64,000 nt of DNA from CBDFGN01 sp965247065 (GCA_965247065.1 CBDFGN010000006.1:248001-312000); one strand, 5' to 3'. Counted from the first letter of the stretch, positions 16,679 through 26,155 are shown. Made by a program: numbers and translations. Notes: generated from the letters alone by a model not told the origin.

Positions 16679-17686
16679 ATGAAACAAGTATTGAACGACT
16701 TATTTGATCACAAGTTCCTGGATAAGGCCCGGGCCAAACAGGTATTGGTGCAACTGGCCCAGGGTGAGTATAATAACAGCCAGGTCGCCTCTTTTATGAC
16801 AGTATTTCTTATGAGAAGTATTACAGTCCAGGAATTGGAAGGGTTCAGGGACGCTATGTTAGAACTTTGCCTTAAAATAGATTTGAGCGAGTTTGACGCT
16901 ATGGATTTATGCGGAACAGGAGGAGATGGAAAGGACACTTTCAACATCTCCACAGTGGCTTCCTTTATTGTTGCCGGGGCAGGCCAAAGCGTGGTGAAAC
17001 ATGGGAATAATGGAGTCTCTTCTTTTTGTGGCTCTTCGAACCTTCTGGCCCATTTTGGATACCAGTTTACAAACGATGCCGATAAGCTCAAGACAAGCTT
17101 GGAGAAAAGCGGAATTTGCTTCCTGCACGCTCCGCTCTTTCATCCAGCGATGAAAAATGTAGCTCCCATTCGGAAGGAATTGGGCGTGAAAACGTTTTTC
17201 AATATGCTGGGACCCATGGTAAACCCCACTCGACCTAAAAAGCAACTTGTGGGGGTTTTTAGCCTGGAGTTGGCTCGATTGTATGCATACCTGTATCAAC
17301 AAGCCGCGTTGGATTTCATGATTCTGCATTCCCTGGACGGATATGACGAGATTTCACTTACCGGACCTTTTAAGGTTATATCAAACCATGGAGAAGAACT
17401 AATCCAACCCGAAGATCTTGGCCTTTCCAAAACTGACCCAGCGGATCTTTCCGGAGGTGAGACCATCGAGGAGTCGGCCCAGATATTTTCAGACATTCTC
17501 GACAACAAAGCTACTAAGCCCCAAGAGTCGGTGGCGTTGGCTAATGCGGCTATGGCCTTGTTCACCGCTGGTAAGAGCCCTGATCCCAAGGGAGCTTTGG
17601 AAATAGCCAGGGAATCTTTGGAGTCCGGCAGAGCTCGCCTGAGCTTTAAAAAGTTAATCGAACTTAATCAGGCGAACGCGAATTAG
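16679..17686 (+). CDS. trpD: Anthranilate phosphoribosyltransferase
   Basis: 335 residues. It transfers phosphoribose from PRPP to anthranilate. The PRPP loop CGTGGDGKDTFNIST (about residues 78-92) and the KHGNNGVSSFCGSSNLL segment that binds anthranilate are both seen. The latter departs somewhat from the common HGNRAVSSxSGSADVLE form but keeps the KHGN core. FFNMLGPMVNP is the usual third motif. It begins two bases after the trpG stop. Confidence 0.95.
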   Translation: MKQVLNDLFDHKFLDKARAKQVLVQLAQGEYNNSQVASFMTVFLMRSITVQELEGFRDAMLELCLKIDLSEFDAMDLCGTGGDGKDTFNISTVASFIVAGAGQSVVKHGNNGVSSFCGSSNLLAHFGYQFTNDADKLKTSLEKSGICFLHAPLFHPAMKNVAPIRKELGVKTFFNMLGPMVNPTRPKKQLVGVFSLELARLYAYLYQQAALDFMILHSLDGYDEISLTGPFKVISNHGEELIQPEDLGLSKTDPADLSGGETIEESAQIFSDILDNKATKPQESVALANAAMALFTAGKSPDPKGALEIARESLESGRARLSFKKLIELNQANAN

Positions 17687-17693
17687 AATTATC

Positions 17694-18509
17694 ATGTCGA
17701 TTTTGAATGATATTATTGGGTTCAAGAAGAAAGAAGTTCAGGAGCGTAAGGAGCTGTACCCGGTGAAGTATCTGGAAAAGAGTATTTATTTTCCAACCCA
17801 ACCGGTGTCGATGAAAAAGTACCTTCTGCGCGAAGATCTACCTGGGATTATTGCCGAAATCAAAAGAAAATCGCCGTCTAAGGGAATGATTAACCCTCAT
17901 GTTTCGATAGAAAAAACATCTATTGGATATATGCAATCTGGAGCCTCCGGGCTATCGATCCTTACCGATTCCGAATTCTTCGGAGGGAGCAATCAGGATC
18001 TATCCACCGCCCGGAAGTTCAACTTTTGTCCGATCCTAAGAAAGGATTTCACAATTAACGAGTACCAGGTAATTGAAGCCAAGTCCATCGGCGCCGATGT
18101 AATACTTCTGATAGCGGCGGGATTGGACAAAAATCGGGCTACAGCCCTGGGTAAGTTGGCCCAAACCCTGGGCATGGAGGTTCTATTGGAGATTCACGGT
18201 GAGAGCGAGCTTGATTACCTGGGTGACCATATTGATTTGGTGGGCATCAACAACCGGGACCTTACCACTTTTGAAACAACCCTGGAAACATCCTTTATGC
18301 TGGCTCCCTTGCTGCCGGATGAGTTGGTTAAGGTGGCAGAAAGTGGGATTGCAACGCCTTCAGATGTGGTCGAACTAACAGGATATGGATTCCTCGGTTT
18401 CCTAATTGGTGAAAATTTTATGAAACACAGTCGGCCCGAGCAGGCTTGCGCCAGGTTCATCGACCAACTATCCGTACTGAATAAAAACCCGTCTTCGGTT
18501 GAGAGGTAA
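17694..18509 (+). CDS. trpC: Indole-3-glycerol-phosphate synthase
   Basis: 271 residues, a TIM barrel that cyclises CdRP to indole-3-glycerol phosphate. Diagnostic pieces: IIAEIKRKSPSKGMI (catalytic Lys and substrate loop), LRKDFTINEYQVIEAKSIGAD, LLEIHGESEL, VGINNRDLTTFE and AESGIATPSDV. It is monofunctional; TrpF is encoded separately next door. Standard length, nothing missing. Confidence 0.96.
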   Translation: MSILNDIIGFKKKEVQERKELYPVKYLEKSIYFPTQPVSMKKYLLREDLPGIIAEIKRKSPSKGMINPHVSIEKTSIGYMQSGASGLSILTDSEFFGGSNQDLSTARKFNFCPILRKDFTINEYQVIEAKSIGADVILLIAAGLDKNRATALGKLAQTLGMEVLLEIHGESELDYLGDHIDLVGINNRDLTTFETTLETSFMLAPLLPDELVKVAESGIATPSDVVELTGYGFLGFLIGENFMKHSRPEQACARFIDQLSVLNKNPSSVER

Positions 18510-18514
18510 TATTC

Positions 18515-19159
18515 ATGAAAAGGCCCCTTAAGCTTAAAGTATGTGGCATGCGCGACCCCAAGAATATCCAGGACGTTGCGGCCTTGAATCCGGACTACAT
18601 GGGGTTGATTTTTTACCCTGACTCCCCCCGCTACGTAGGGGAACCCCCGGAAAAGGTGATGGCCGCCAAAACGGCAATGGAAAAAGTCGGAGTTTTTGTT
18701 AACGCGAGTACCGAAGAGGTTTTGGAGTCCGCACAAACCTGGGGTTGCTCGCTTGTCCAACTGCATGGCGACGAATCAGTTGGCCAGTGTTTGGAAATAA
18801 GAAGAATGGGCTACAAGGTGATCAAAGCCTTCCCAATAGGTTCTGACTTCGATTTCAAAGTGCTGGGACCTTACGCACAGGCGGTAGACTTCTTTTTGTT
18901 CGATACTAAAGCCACCGAAAGGGGAGGAACTGGAGAAACGTTTGATTGGGCAATACTCGATGGTTATGAGTTAAAAGTACCATTTTTCATTAGTGGGGGT
19001 ATTGGATTAGAACAGCTTGATGATTTAGATAAAATACAAAGTCCTCAACTGTATGGGTTGGACGTCAACAGTCGTTTTGAAATTTCCCCTGGTCTTAAGG
19101 ACGTGTCCAGTATTACTCGGTTGGTTCAATATTTAGACGGTCACCATGATGAAATTTAA
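18515..19159 (+). CDS. trpF: Phosphoribosylanthranilate isomerase
   Basis: 214 residues, a TIM barrel catalysing the Amadori rearrangement of PRA to CdRP. The catalytic Cys lies in KVCGMRD (residues 9-15), and the general acid Asp is in the LFDTK/GGTGETFDW region. The phosphate-binding loops ISGGIGLEQ and LDVNSRFE are also seen. The gene is 5 bases after trpC and overlaps trpB by 14 bases. Confidence 0.95.
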   Translation: MKRPLKLKVCGMRDPKNIQDVAALNPDYMGLIFYPDSPRYVGEPPEKVMAAKTAMEKVGVFVNASTEEVLESAQTWGCSLVQLHGDESVGQCLEIRRMGYKVIKAFPIGSDFDFKVLGPYAQAVDFFLFDTKATERGGTGETFDWAILDGYELKVPFFISGGIGLEQLDDLDKIQSPQLYGLDVNSRFEISPGLKDVSSITRLVQYLDGHHDEI

Positions 19160-20330
19160 CGTTGATGCAAATGGCTTTTATGGGTCCTTTGGTGGGGCCT
19201 ATGTTCCGGAAATGCTACACCCCAACGTGGAGGAACTAAAGGAACGCTACCTGTCCATCATTGAGGATCCCGAATTTCAGGCCGAATTTGAGCAACTTCT
19301 AACGAATTACGTTGGGAGACCTACACCACTCTTCCCAGCCCACAGGTTATCTGAGGAGTATGGGACCAACATTTACCTTAAGCGCGAAGACCTGAATCAT
19401 ACCGGGGCCCACAAAATCAACAATACTATAGGACAAATTTTACTGGCAAGGAGACTGGGGAAGGAAAAGATAATTGCCGAGACCGGTGCTGGCCAGCACG
19501 GAGTTGCTACAGCCACCGTTTGCGCTTTAATGAACATGGAATGCGTTGTGTATATGGGCCAGCTGGACATAGAGCGTCAACGGCCGAATGTGGAACGCAT
19601 GAAAATCCTGGGAGCTAAAGTCGTGCCGGCCACCTGTGGAAATCAAACTCTCAAGGACGCCACCAATGAGGCCATGCGTCATTGGATAAACCATCCCTCC
19701 GACACTCACTATATTATTGGCTCGATAGTGGGCCCGCATCCTTATCCGGATATGGTCGCCCGATTCCAATCTGTTATCAGCCGAGAGATCGAGTCACAGC
19801 TTCAGGAGCAGGAAGGAAGGGCTCAACCAGATTACCTGGTAGCCTGCGTAGGAGGAGGCAGTAACTCAATAGGCGCTTTTTACAATTTTATGGAAGATGA
19901 CAGAGTGAAACTTATCGGGGTTGAAGCGGCTGGATTGGGCATAGACTCGGGTGAATCTGCTGCCACTACCGCGCTGGGACGAACCGGGATCCTTCACGGG
20001 AGCAAGACTCTGCTGATGCAAAATGAGGATGGCCAGGTCACTGAGCCTTATTCCATCTCAGCCGGGTTGGATTATCCGGGAATCGGCCCATTACCTGCTC
20101 ACCTCTTTGAATCCGGAAGGGCTCGATTTTATAGCGTAACCGACCAGGAAGCGCTTCAGGCCGGTATCCGACTTAGCCGATTGGAGGGAATAATACCCGC
20201 TTTGGAAACCGCTCATGCATTGGCAGGACTGGAACTTCTCGAATTTTCGCCAAATGAGGTTGTGGTGGTTAATCTGTCCGGGAGAGGGGACAAGGACCTG
20301 GAAACCTATATTAAGTATGGCGATTATTAA
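19146..20330 (+). CDS. trpB: Tryptophan synthase beta subunit
   Basis: 394 residues, PLP-dependent, condensing indole with serine. The PLP lysine is in EDLNHTGAHKINN (about residues 83-95), the phosphate loop is GGGSNSIGAF, and the N-terminal FGGAYVPEML is the TrpB1 hallmark. This is therefore the standard TrpA-partnered enzyme rather than the TrpB2 type. Two ATG codons (19146, 19149) are possible starts, both inside trpF. The stop TAA shares its last A with the trpA ATG. Confidence 0.97.
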   Translation: MMKFNVDANGFYGSFGGAYVPEMLHPNVEELKERYLSIIEDPEFQAEFEQLLTNYVGRPTPLFPAHRLSEEYGTNIYLKREDLNHTGAHKINNTIGQILLARRLGKEKIIAETGAGQHGVATATVCALMNMECVVYMGQLDIERQRPNVERMKILGAKVVPATCGNQTLKDATNEAMRHWINHPSDTHYIIGSIVGPHPYPDMVARFQSVISREIESQLQEQEGRAQPDYLVACVGGGSNSIGAFYNFMEDDRVKLIGVEAAGLGIDSGESAATTALGRTGILHGSKTLLMQNEDGQVTEPYSISAGLDYPGIGPLPAHLFESGRARFYSVTDQEALQAGIRLSRLEGIIPALETAHALAGLELLEFSPNEVVVVNLSGRGDKDLETYIKYGDY

Positions 20331-21124
20331 TGATGGCTCACGTGACCTCTACAGATAGAATCAAGCTGATGTTCAAGGAAAAGGAGAAGAGGCTATTATC
20401 GGTATACTTCACTGCCGGATTTCCCAAGCTCAACGATACCTTGCCAATCCTTCAGACCCTCGAAAGGGCTGGAACAGATCTGGTGGAGATTGGTATTCCA
20501 TTTTCGGATCCAATCGCGGATGGCCCGACGATTCAAGCCAGCAATCAAAGAGCCCTGGAAAATGGAATGACTGTGCGATTGCTACTTGACCAACTGAAGG
20601 CAGTAAGAAATAAGGTTCAAATCCCGATCATACTAATGGGGTATCTGAACCCTATTTACCAGTTTGGTGTAAATTCATTTTGCGAAAGATGTGCCGATAT
20701 TGGGATCGACGGTTTGATAATACCCGATCTTCCCATGAACGAATATTTGCAGGATTTTAGTTCATTCTTCCAAACTCACGGATTACATAATATCTTTCTG
20801 ATCAGCCCAAATACAAGTCCGAATCGAATTCAAGAAATAGATCGTAACTCCGATGGATTTATATATGTGGTGTCATCATCGAGTACCACCGGTGCCAAAA
20901 GCCAGATATCCTCTGATCAGAGCATGTACTTCCAAAGAATTAGCCATATGGGCTTAAGCAACCCTTTTTTGATCGGTTTCGGCATCTCGAATAAGAATAC
21001 TTTTAAAATGGCCTGCCAATATTCCTCCGGAGCCATTATTGGAAGCGCCTTTATCAACTTAATCAGCAGCTCTAAGAACCTTGATGAGGATATTTATTCC
21101 TTCATCTCGAATATCAAGAGCTAA
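20330..21124 (+). CDS. trpA: Tryptophan synthase alpha subunit
   Basis: 264 residues, a TIM barrel that cleaves indole-glycerol phosphate and channels indole to TrpB. Catalytic Glu and Asp lie in DLVEIGIPFSDPIADGPTIQ, with the LMGYLNPIYQFG and GLIIPDLPMNEY segments. The late phosphate loop is GFGISNKNT. It overlaps trpB by one base (TAATG arrangement). Residues 191-232 read a little less conserved than usual but without gaps. Confidence 0.95.
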   Translation: MMAHVTSTDRIKLMFKEKEKRLLSVYFTAGFPKLNDTLPILQTLERAGTDLVEIGIPFSDPIADGPTIQASNQRALENGMTVRLLLDQLKAVRNKVQIPIILMGYLNPIYQFGVNSFCERCADIGIDGLIIPDLPMNEYLQDFSSFFQTHGLHNIFLISPNTSPNRIQEIDRNSDGFIYVVSSSSTTGAKSQISSDQSMYFQRISHMGLSNPFLIGFGISNKNTFKMACQYSSGAIIGSAFINLISSSKNLDEDIYSFISNIKS

Positions 21125-21128
21125 CCCT

Positions 21129-22148
21129 ATGATAATTCAATTAGAAAAGAACCTATCGGTTACGGACAAGCAAGCCATTTTAAGCAAGATTGCGGACCTC
21201 AAATACAAAACCCGCGAAGTAAAAACCCAGCTGGGAGAATACATCATCGGCTTAGGCAAAGCCGACATCGATGTCCGTGATGTTGGTCATATAAAGGGAG
21301 TAGCAGATATTCATATCGTTTCGGATGATTTCAAATTGGTATCCAGGAAGTGGAAGGTCCATCTTTCCCAAATTGACCTGGGAGATGGAGTGCTGATTGG
21401 GGATGATCATTTCGCGCTGATGGCCGGCCCCTGTTCGATCGAAGGGGAAGACCAGATTTCCGATACGATCCATCACCTAAAGGACAACGGAGTTTCGATA
21501 ATGAGAGGAGGGGTATACAAACCCAGAAGTTCCCCATATTCATTCAGGGGACTGGGTCTGGAGGGACTAAAGCTGTGGCAAGGTATGGCAAAGTCCAACG
21601 GGATCAAGATCGTGACCGAGGTTATGCAGGTATCCCAAATAGAAGGCATGTATGACTACGTTGATGTGTTCCAGGTAGGCGCCCGCAATACCCAGAACTA
21701 CAATCTATTGGACGCCCTGGGTGAAGTAGACAAGCCGGTAATCATCAAAAGAGGCGTCTCAGGTACGGTGGAAGAGCTACTATATTCAGCCGAATATGTT
21801 TTCTCAGGGGGCAACGAAAAGCTCATGCTTTGCGAGCGGGGAATCCGAACTTATGAGCGAGCCAGCCGAAATACAATGGACCTGAATGCTATTCCCATCC
21901 TAAAAGAAAAAAGTCACCTTCCCGTTATAGCCGATCCATCTCACGGGATTGGGATCCGGAGGTATGTGGAACCGATTGCGCTGGCCTGTGTAATGGCCGG
22001 GGCTGACGGCCTTATTTACGAAACCCATAAAAAGCCGGAGGAAGCCTTCTCCGATGGCCAGCAGACCTTAAGTTTCGAGGAGTCTAAAGCGATGATTCAG
22101 CGGATAAAAAAGTCCCGTGAGCTGCAGCAGTCATTTTTGTTTAGCTGA
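21129..22148 (+). CDS. 3-deoxy-7-phosphoheptulonate (DAHP) synthase with N-terminal ferredoxin-like domain
   Basis: 339 residues from the ATG at 21129. The frame opens earlier at 21081, but that would run inside trpA and lacks family residues. It catalyses the entry step of the shikimate pathway from PEP and erythrose-4-phosphate. Residues 1-75 form the ferredoxin-like regulatory domain found in the Thermotoga-type enzyme. The barrel has AGPCSIEGEDQI, RGGVYKPRSSPYSF, VFQVGARNTQNY, KRGVSGT and IADPSHGIG (metal and PEP ligands). Placing it last in the trp operon lets the trp leader region also control entry of carbon into aromatic synthesis. Confidence 0.93.
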   Translation: MIIQLEKNLSVTDKQAILSKIADLKYKTREVKTQLGEYIIGLGKADIDVRDVGHIKGVADIHIVSDDFKLVSRKWKVHLSQIDLGDGVLIGDDHFALMAGPCSIEGEDQISDTIHHLKDNGVSIMRGGVYKPRSSPYSFRGLGLEGLKLWQGMAKSNGIKIVTEVMQVSQIEGMYDYVDVFQVGARNTQNYNLLDALGEVDKPVIIKRGVSGTVEELLYSAEYVFSGGNEKLMLCERGIRTYERASRNTMDLNAIPILKEKSHLPVIADPSHGIGIRRYVEPIALACVMAGADGLIYETHKKPEEAFSDGQQTLSFEESKAMIQRIKKSRELQQSFLFS

Positions 22149-22208
22149 CTCCCGATATTCTTCCAAAACTAGTATATTGACCGACCAGACGAGCTAAGAG
22201 CCGTTAGA

Positions 22209-23546
22209 ATGGACGTTCGGTTAAGATTTCAGGAGGCAAGGCAATTTGTAACAACTGATATTTGGAGGATCCACTTGAAGGATCTTTCAGGTTCCAAGTT
22301 GTTCCTGATCAAACTGCTTAGGGTCGGCGTTTTAGCTTTCAAGGGATTCACCGAGGATCAGGTCCAATTACGGGCCTCTGCCCTTACATTCTTTTCCCTT
22401 TTATCAATCGTCCCTGTTGTGGCCATGGCATTCGGCATTGCCAAAGGCTTTGGCCTGGAAACGTTATTCCACGACCGTGTTATTGAAACCTTCGCCGGTC
22501 AGGAGCAAGTTATCGAACAGATATTCCGGTTCTCGGATACCCTGCTGCAAAACACCAAGGGGGGCGTAGTTGCCGGAATTGGGTTGGTGATTTTGATTTG
22601 GACGGTCATTAACCTGCTGCGCAACATTGAAGAATCGTTCAACTGGATTTGGGGCGTAAAAAGCGCCCGCACCTACATCCGCAAATTTACCGATTACCTG
22701 ACGATTATGGTGATTGCCCCCATGCTGGTTATCCTTTCTAGCAGCCTCACCATTTATATTTCGACTTATATAATATCTCTGACCAAGGAGGTTCAGCTTC
22801 TGGACTATATAAGCTCTTATATTTTCTTCCTATTGCGCTTAACCCCTTATACCATTATTTGGCTGGTACTGACTTTGATTTACATAATAATGCCAAATAC
22901 CCGGGTTAGGCTCACCTCAGCATTTATCGCCGGGATCTTTGCCGGAACCCTCTACCAGCTGACCCAGATACTGTATATTAATTTCCAGGTCGGGGTAGCT
23001 CGTTATAATGCGATCTACGGAAGTTTCGCGGCGCTTCCGCTGTTTATGGTCTATCTCCAGATCAGCTGGTTGATTATTTTGCTTGGTGCCGAACTTTCCT
23101 GGGCCTATCAGAATGTTGAAAAATATGAGTTTGAAAAGGACTCGAAATCCATGAGCCCCGCATTCCATAGAGTTCTCTCGCTGATGGTAATGCAGTTGCT
23201 GGTTAAGAACTTTGCCAAAGGCGCTTTACCGCTAACGACAATTGATATATCCGAAAGTTTAAAAATACCGATCAGATTGGTCGACAGGATTTTGGTGGAT
23301 CTGACCGACATCAGGCTGGCGACCGAAACCGCACTAGAAGGTTACAAGGATATCGCTTATCAGCCCGGGGAGGATACCGATCGTTTGACCGTGCTGTATG
23401 TGTGGAATAAACTGGAGAGGAGCGGATTTGATGATTTACCAATGGAAGACTCAGACGAGTACAAGACTATCGTCCGCACTTTACAAGGGTTTGGAGATGC
23501 CATGGAACGACTCCCCGAAAATAAAAGGCTCAAAGACATCAGTTAA
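22209..23546 (+). CDS. YihY/BrkB-family inner-membrane protein
   Basis: 445 residues with about six transmembrane helices between residues 45 and 300. Early in the protein is RASALTFFSLLSIVPVVAMA, and the family segment LRNIEESFNWIWGVKSARTY follows. YNAIYGSFAALPLFMVYLQI and SWLIILLGAELSWAYQN are also present. The extra C-terminal domain of about 130 residues looks like a winged-helix (ISESLKIPIRLVDRILVDLT), as in longer members of the family. The function of the family is not settled; despite the old name it is not a ribonuclease BN. It is 60 bases after the DAHP synthase on the same strand with no visible terminator, so read-through from the trp operon is possible. Confidence 0.85.
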   Translation: MDVRLRFQEARQFVTTDIWRIHLKDLSGSKLFLIKLLRVGVLAFKGFTEDQVQLRASALTFFSLLSIVPVVAMAFGIAKGFGLETLFHDRVIETFAGQEQVIEQIFRFSDTLLQNTKGGVVAGIGLVILIWTVINLLRNIEESFNWIWGVKSARTYIRKFTDYLTIMVIAPMLVILSSSLTIYISTYIISLTKEVQLLDYISSYIFFLLRLTPYTIIWLVLTLIYIIMPNTRVRLTSAFIAGIFAGTLYQLTQILYINFQVGVARYNAIYGSFAALPLFMVYLQISWLIILLGAELSWAYQNVEKYEFEKDSKSMSPAFHRVLSLMVMQLLVKNFAKGALPLTTIDISESLKIPIRLVDRILVDLTDIRLATETALEGYKDIAYQPGEDTDRLTVLYVWNKLERSGFDDLPMEDSDEYKTIVRTLQGFGDAMERLPENKRLKDIS

Positions 23547-23594
23547 CATGTCCCACTTGTAATGACTATATTGTTTTGTCTAACCCTTGGCGAG

Positions 23595-24203
23595 ATGAAA
23601 ATGAATGTAATCCACACCGCCCTATCCCTTATGCTGGTCGCGCTGCTGTTTGGTTTCGACTCCTGTTCCGGACCCAAAAGTGGAGGCAATGAAACCGTGG
23701 CCACCGAATCTGACCTGGAAATGGAATCAGAGGATGAGAATAGTGCAGAGGATAAATCAAAGAGACCCAGTCCCATGATGAGGGCCACAGCAACCATCGG
23801 TTCGCTGACCGTCAAAATAAATTACAGTTCTCCTAGGATCAAGGAAAGAACCATTTGGGGAGGTTTAGTGCCTTATGATGAGATCTGGAGAACCGGGGCT
23901 AATGAAGCCACGGTCTTTGCAGTGAGCCAGGACGTATTGATCAACGGTGAAACTCTGGCCGCCGGAAAGTACGCCTTATTCACAATTCCCAGACGGGGCG
24001 ACTGGATTGTAATATTTAATACCGTATGGGACCAATGGGGTTCATACAATTACGAAAAGAGCAAGGATGCCCTGCGCATTGGGGTACCACCGAAAGATGA
24101 AGAGGAAACCAGGGAAAGAATGGAATTTCAAATTGACGATCAGGGGTTGGTACGATTTCACTGGGATAAACTAAGCCTAAGCTTCTCGGTCCAACCGGCT
24201 TAA
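23595..24203 (+). CDS. DUF2911 lipoprotein
   Basis: 202 residues from the ATG at 23595, chosen over 23562 because it puts a signal peptide first (MKMNVIHTALSLMLVALLFG, Cys after FDS). The lipobox FDSC is weak but plausible for Bacteroidota. An acidic linker follows. The DUF2911 domain occupies about residues 68-200, with VKINYSSPRIKERTIWGG, VPYDEIWRTGANEATVF and GKYALFTIPRRGDWIVIFN. These proteins are predicted periplasmic or outer-membrane-anchored and have no established activity. Its stop is 9 bases from the stop of the convergent gene. Confidence 0.8.
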   Translation: MKMNVIHTALSLMLVALLFGFDSCSGPKSGGNETVATESDLEMESEDENSAEDKSKRPSPMMRATATIGSLTVKINYSSPRIKERTIWGGLVPYDEIWRTGANEATVFAVSQDVLINGETLAAGKYALFTIPRRGDWIVIFNTVWDQWGSYNYEKSKDALRIGVPPKDEEETRERMEFQIDDQGLVRFHWDKLSLSFSVQPA

Positions 24204-24212
24204 CCGATCTAT

Positions 24213-24671
24213 CTATTTCTTTTTGCGATTGTTCCTGAACAAGTCAAATCGTCGATTGAAGACCACGTTCAAGACCCCGGTTACGACTGCTTCTATAGGA
24301 TTCTTAACGCCGTAAGGATTGAAGCTATCCCTTTTAGGGGTGCGCAATTGATTTAGATTGAGAGAGCTGGTGGAACCGTAAGAGACATGTTGAGTCACCC
24401 CATCCTGATTGATGTAATAGATCATGTCCTGGTTGCCTTCATCCAGGTACATCGAAATCACCTGTTCCTGGTTGAAACTCAATGAATTGTATGAAAAAGA
24501 ATCAAATCGCACACTTTGGTCATGGCTTAGGGCAATGCCGATAACGCCGCCACGATAGTATGGGACCATGTTCTCATCCTTGGCCCATCCCAGCTGGTTT
24601 TGGGCCATTGCAGAACCCCACGGGACAAATAGAGTCGCCATTAAGAAACCTACGATAATTCGAAATTTCAT
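24213..24671 (-). CDS. exported protein of unknown function
   Basis: 152 residues from the ATG at 24671, which starts a clear signal peptide (MKFRIIVGFLMATLFVPWGS, cut near AMA-QNQLGW). The open frame extends 14 residues further upstream, but that extension would bury the signal. No family recognised; the mature part is strand-rich and ends in a very basic tail (RRFDLFRNNRKKK). Single gene, periplasmic or surface location likely. Confidence 0.5.
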   Translation of the reverse strand: MKFRIIVGFLMATLFVPWGSAMAQNQLGWAKDENMVPYYRGGVIGIALSHDQSVRFDSFSYNSLSFNQEQVISMYLDEGNQDMIYYINQDGVTQHVSYGSTSSLNLNQLRTPKRDSFNPYGVKNPIEAVVTGVLNVVFNRRFDLFRNNRKKK

Positions 24672-24736
24672 CGGACCTGCGGATGACTTTTCCAATATAG
24701 GTCGATTTAGCATCTATACCAAGCGCTAACTCTTTT

Positions 24737-24767
24737 GGGAATTCAGGATTGAGGATTGAGAATTCCC
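24737..24767. repeat. inverted repeat enclosing a heptamer repeat
   Basis: GGGAATTC (24737) and GAATTCCC (24760) form an 8-bp inverted pair around two copies of AGGATTG plus AG. It lies in the 302-base intergenic interval before the acyl-CoA dehydrogenase gene and may be the remains of a slippage-prone heptamer repeat like the one at 4.2 kb. No terminator T-run follows. The rest of the interval shows nothing else recognisable. Confidence 0.55.
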
Positions 24768-24973
24768 TAATAACTACACACCAACGAGTAATGACTACCT
24801 ACCAACCCCTCCTAACTGCGAAATCGATTAGTTTCGTACCTTTAAATCATTCCATGATTACGGATCCTGTTAGTCATTATGTTCACTTAGATGGTTTAAG
24901 TGGATAATCCAGTTATTTCAATAACTACCTGAAGTTTCATCGAAATATACCACCACCAGTTTTAAGGAAGATA

Positions 24974-26155
24974 ATGCCAGAACATATAGATGAGATATTA
25001 GATTTAGCTCGACAGCATTGCGAGGAGGTGGTCAAGCCAAATGTTGACCGGTGGAACGAAATCGGGAAGTGGCCTCGTGATGCTTCGGATCAAGCGGCCA
25101 GGATGGGGCTTACCGGATTATATTGTCCCACATCGCTGGGAGGTCAAGGGCTTCCTCTTAACGAGGGAGTTCGAGTTTTCGAAGAGCTGGGAAAAGGAGA
25201 TGCAGCATACGGATTTACCCTGGCGATGCACAACGCTTGTTGCTCTGCCGTTTGTAATTCCGCCACGGACTCCTTTAAAAATGAATGGGCAACTGATCTA
25301 ATTTCGGCTCGGAAATTGGGCAATTTCGCGTTGACGGAGCCACAGTCCGGGTCAGATCCGGCTACTATGTACACTATAGCGAGTGTCAACGATGATGGAA
25401 GTTTTACCATCAATGGCTCCAAGGCCTGGATATCCCTGGCTAACGAGGCCGATGTTTATTTAGTGGTAACCAAAACCTCGGATGAGCCTGGGTATAAAGA
25501 TATGGCTATGATCGCTGTTCCGGCCAACACCCCGGGACTTAGTTTCGGACCAGTTTACGATACTCCTTCTTACCGGTTTCTACCCTTGAGTGAAATGTAT
25601 TTGAAAAATGTAACCGTACCGGCCGAAAACCTCATTTTGCCAGTAGGCAAGGGATTGAGCGGTTCCCTTGCCGCGATCGACATATCGCGCGTTTCAATCG
25701 CTGCCGGGTGTTGTGGTCTTATTCAATCGGCTTTGGATATCGCGCTGAGTTATGCCAAAAATCGAAAAATGTATGGCGGCACCAGTATTCAATTGGATGG
25801 TATACAATGGATGCTCGGAGAAGTGGCTACCGATCTCGAAATTGCCCGGCTCTTATATCGAAAAGCGGCTGACGCTTTGGGCAGTGAAGATGGGCCGCTT
25901 ATGGCGGCTCATGCCAAGTTATACGTTCCTGATGCTGCCCTTCGGGCTGCGAACACTTGCACCCAAATACTTGGTGGAATGGGTTTGTTAAGACCTTATG
26001 GTCTCGACCGACTAAGCCGGCTGGCTCAAATGCTTAAGATTGTTGATGGAACCACTGAGATTCAACGAGTGGTAATAGGGCGAGCTTTACAAAAGCGGGC
26101 GGCTAAATTGCCCGATCTTCCAGTGCCTGAAGGATTCCAAGAGGGTGAGGGCTGA
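24974..26155 (+). CDS. Acyl-CoA dehydrogenase family protein
   Basis: 393 residues, FAD-dependent alpha,beta-desaturation of an acyl-CoA. Family motifs: LGNFALTEPQSGSDP (first flavin/substrate signature), INGSKAWISLANEADVYLVV, the helix RKMYGGTSIQLDGIQWMLGE, and near the C-terminus TQILGGMGLLRPYGLDRLSR followed by KIVDGTTEIQR. At the position where many members have the catalytic Glu (YEGT) this protein reads VDGT. Either Asp is the base or the base lies elsewhere, as in isovaleryl-CoA dehydrogenase. The substrate is unknown. An AcuI-type acyl-CoA reductase gene follows 65 bases later, hinting at short-chain acyl-CoA metabolism. Confidence 0.9.
   Translation: MPEHIDEILDLARQHCEEVVKPNVDRWNEIGKWPRDASDQAARMGLTGLYCPTSLGGQGLPLNEGVRVFEELGKGDAAYGFTLAMHNACCSAVCNSATDSFKNEWATDLISARKLGNFALTEPQSGSDPATMYTIASVNDDGSFTINGSKAWISLANEADVYLVVTKTSDEPGYKDMAMIAVPANTPGLSFGPVYDTPSYRFLPLSEMYLKNVTVPAENLILPVGKGLSGSLAAIDISRVSIAAGCCGLIQSALDIALSYAKNRKMYGGTSIQLDGIQWMLGEVATDLEIARLLYRKAADALGSEDGPLMAAHAKLYVPDAALRAANTCTQILGGMGLLRPYGLDRLSRLAQMLKIVDGTTEIQRVVIGRALQKRAAKLPDLPVPEGFQEGEG

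Noticed and set aside
18215..18766. 183-residue minus-strand ORF within trpC/trpF
   Set aside because: Antisense to two unambiguous trp genes.
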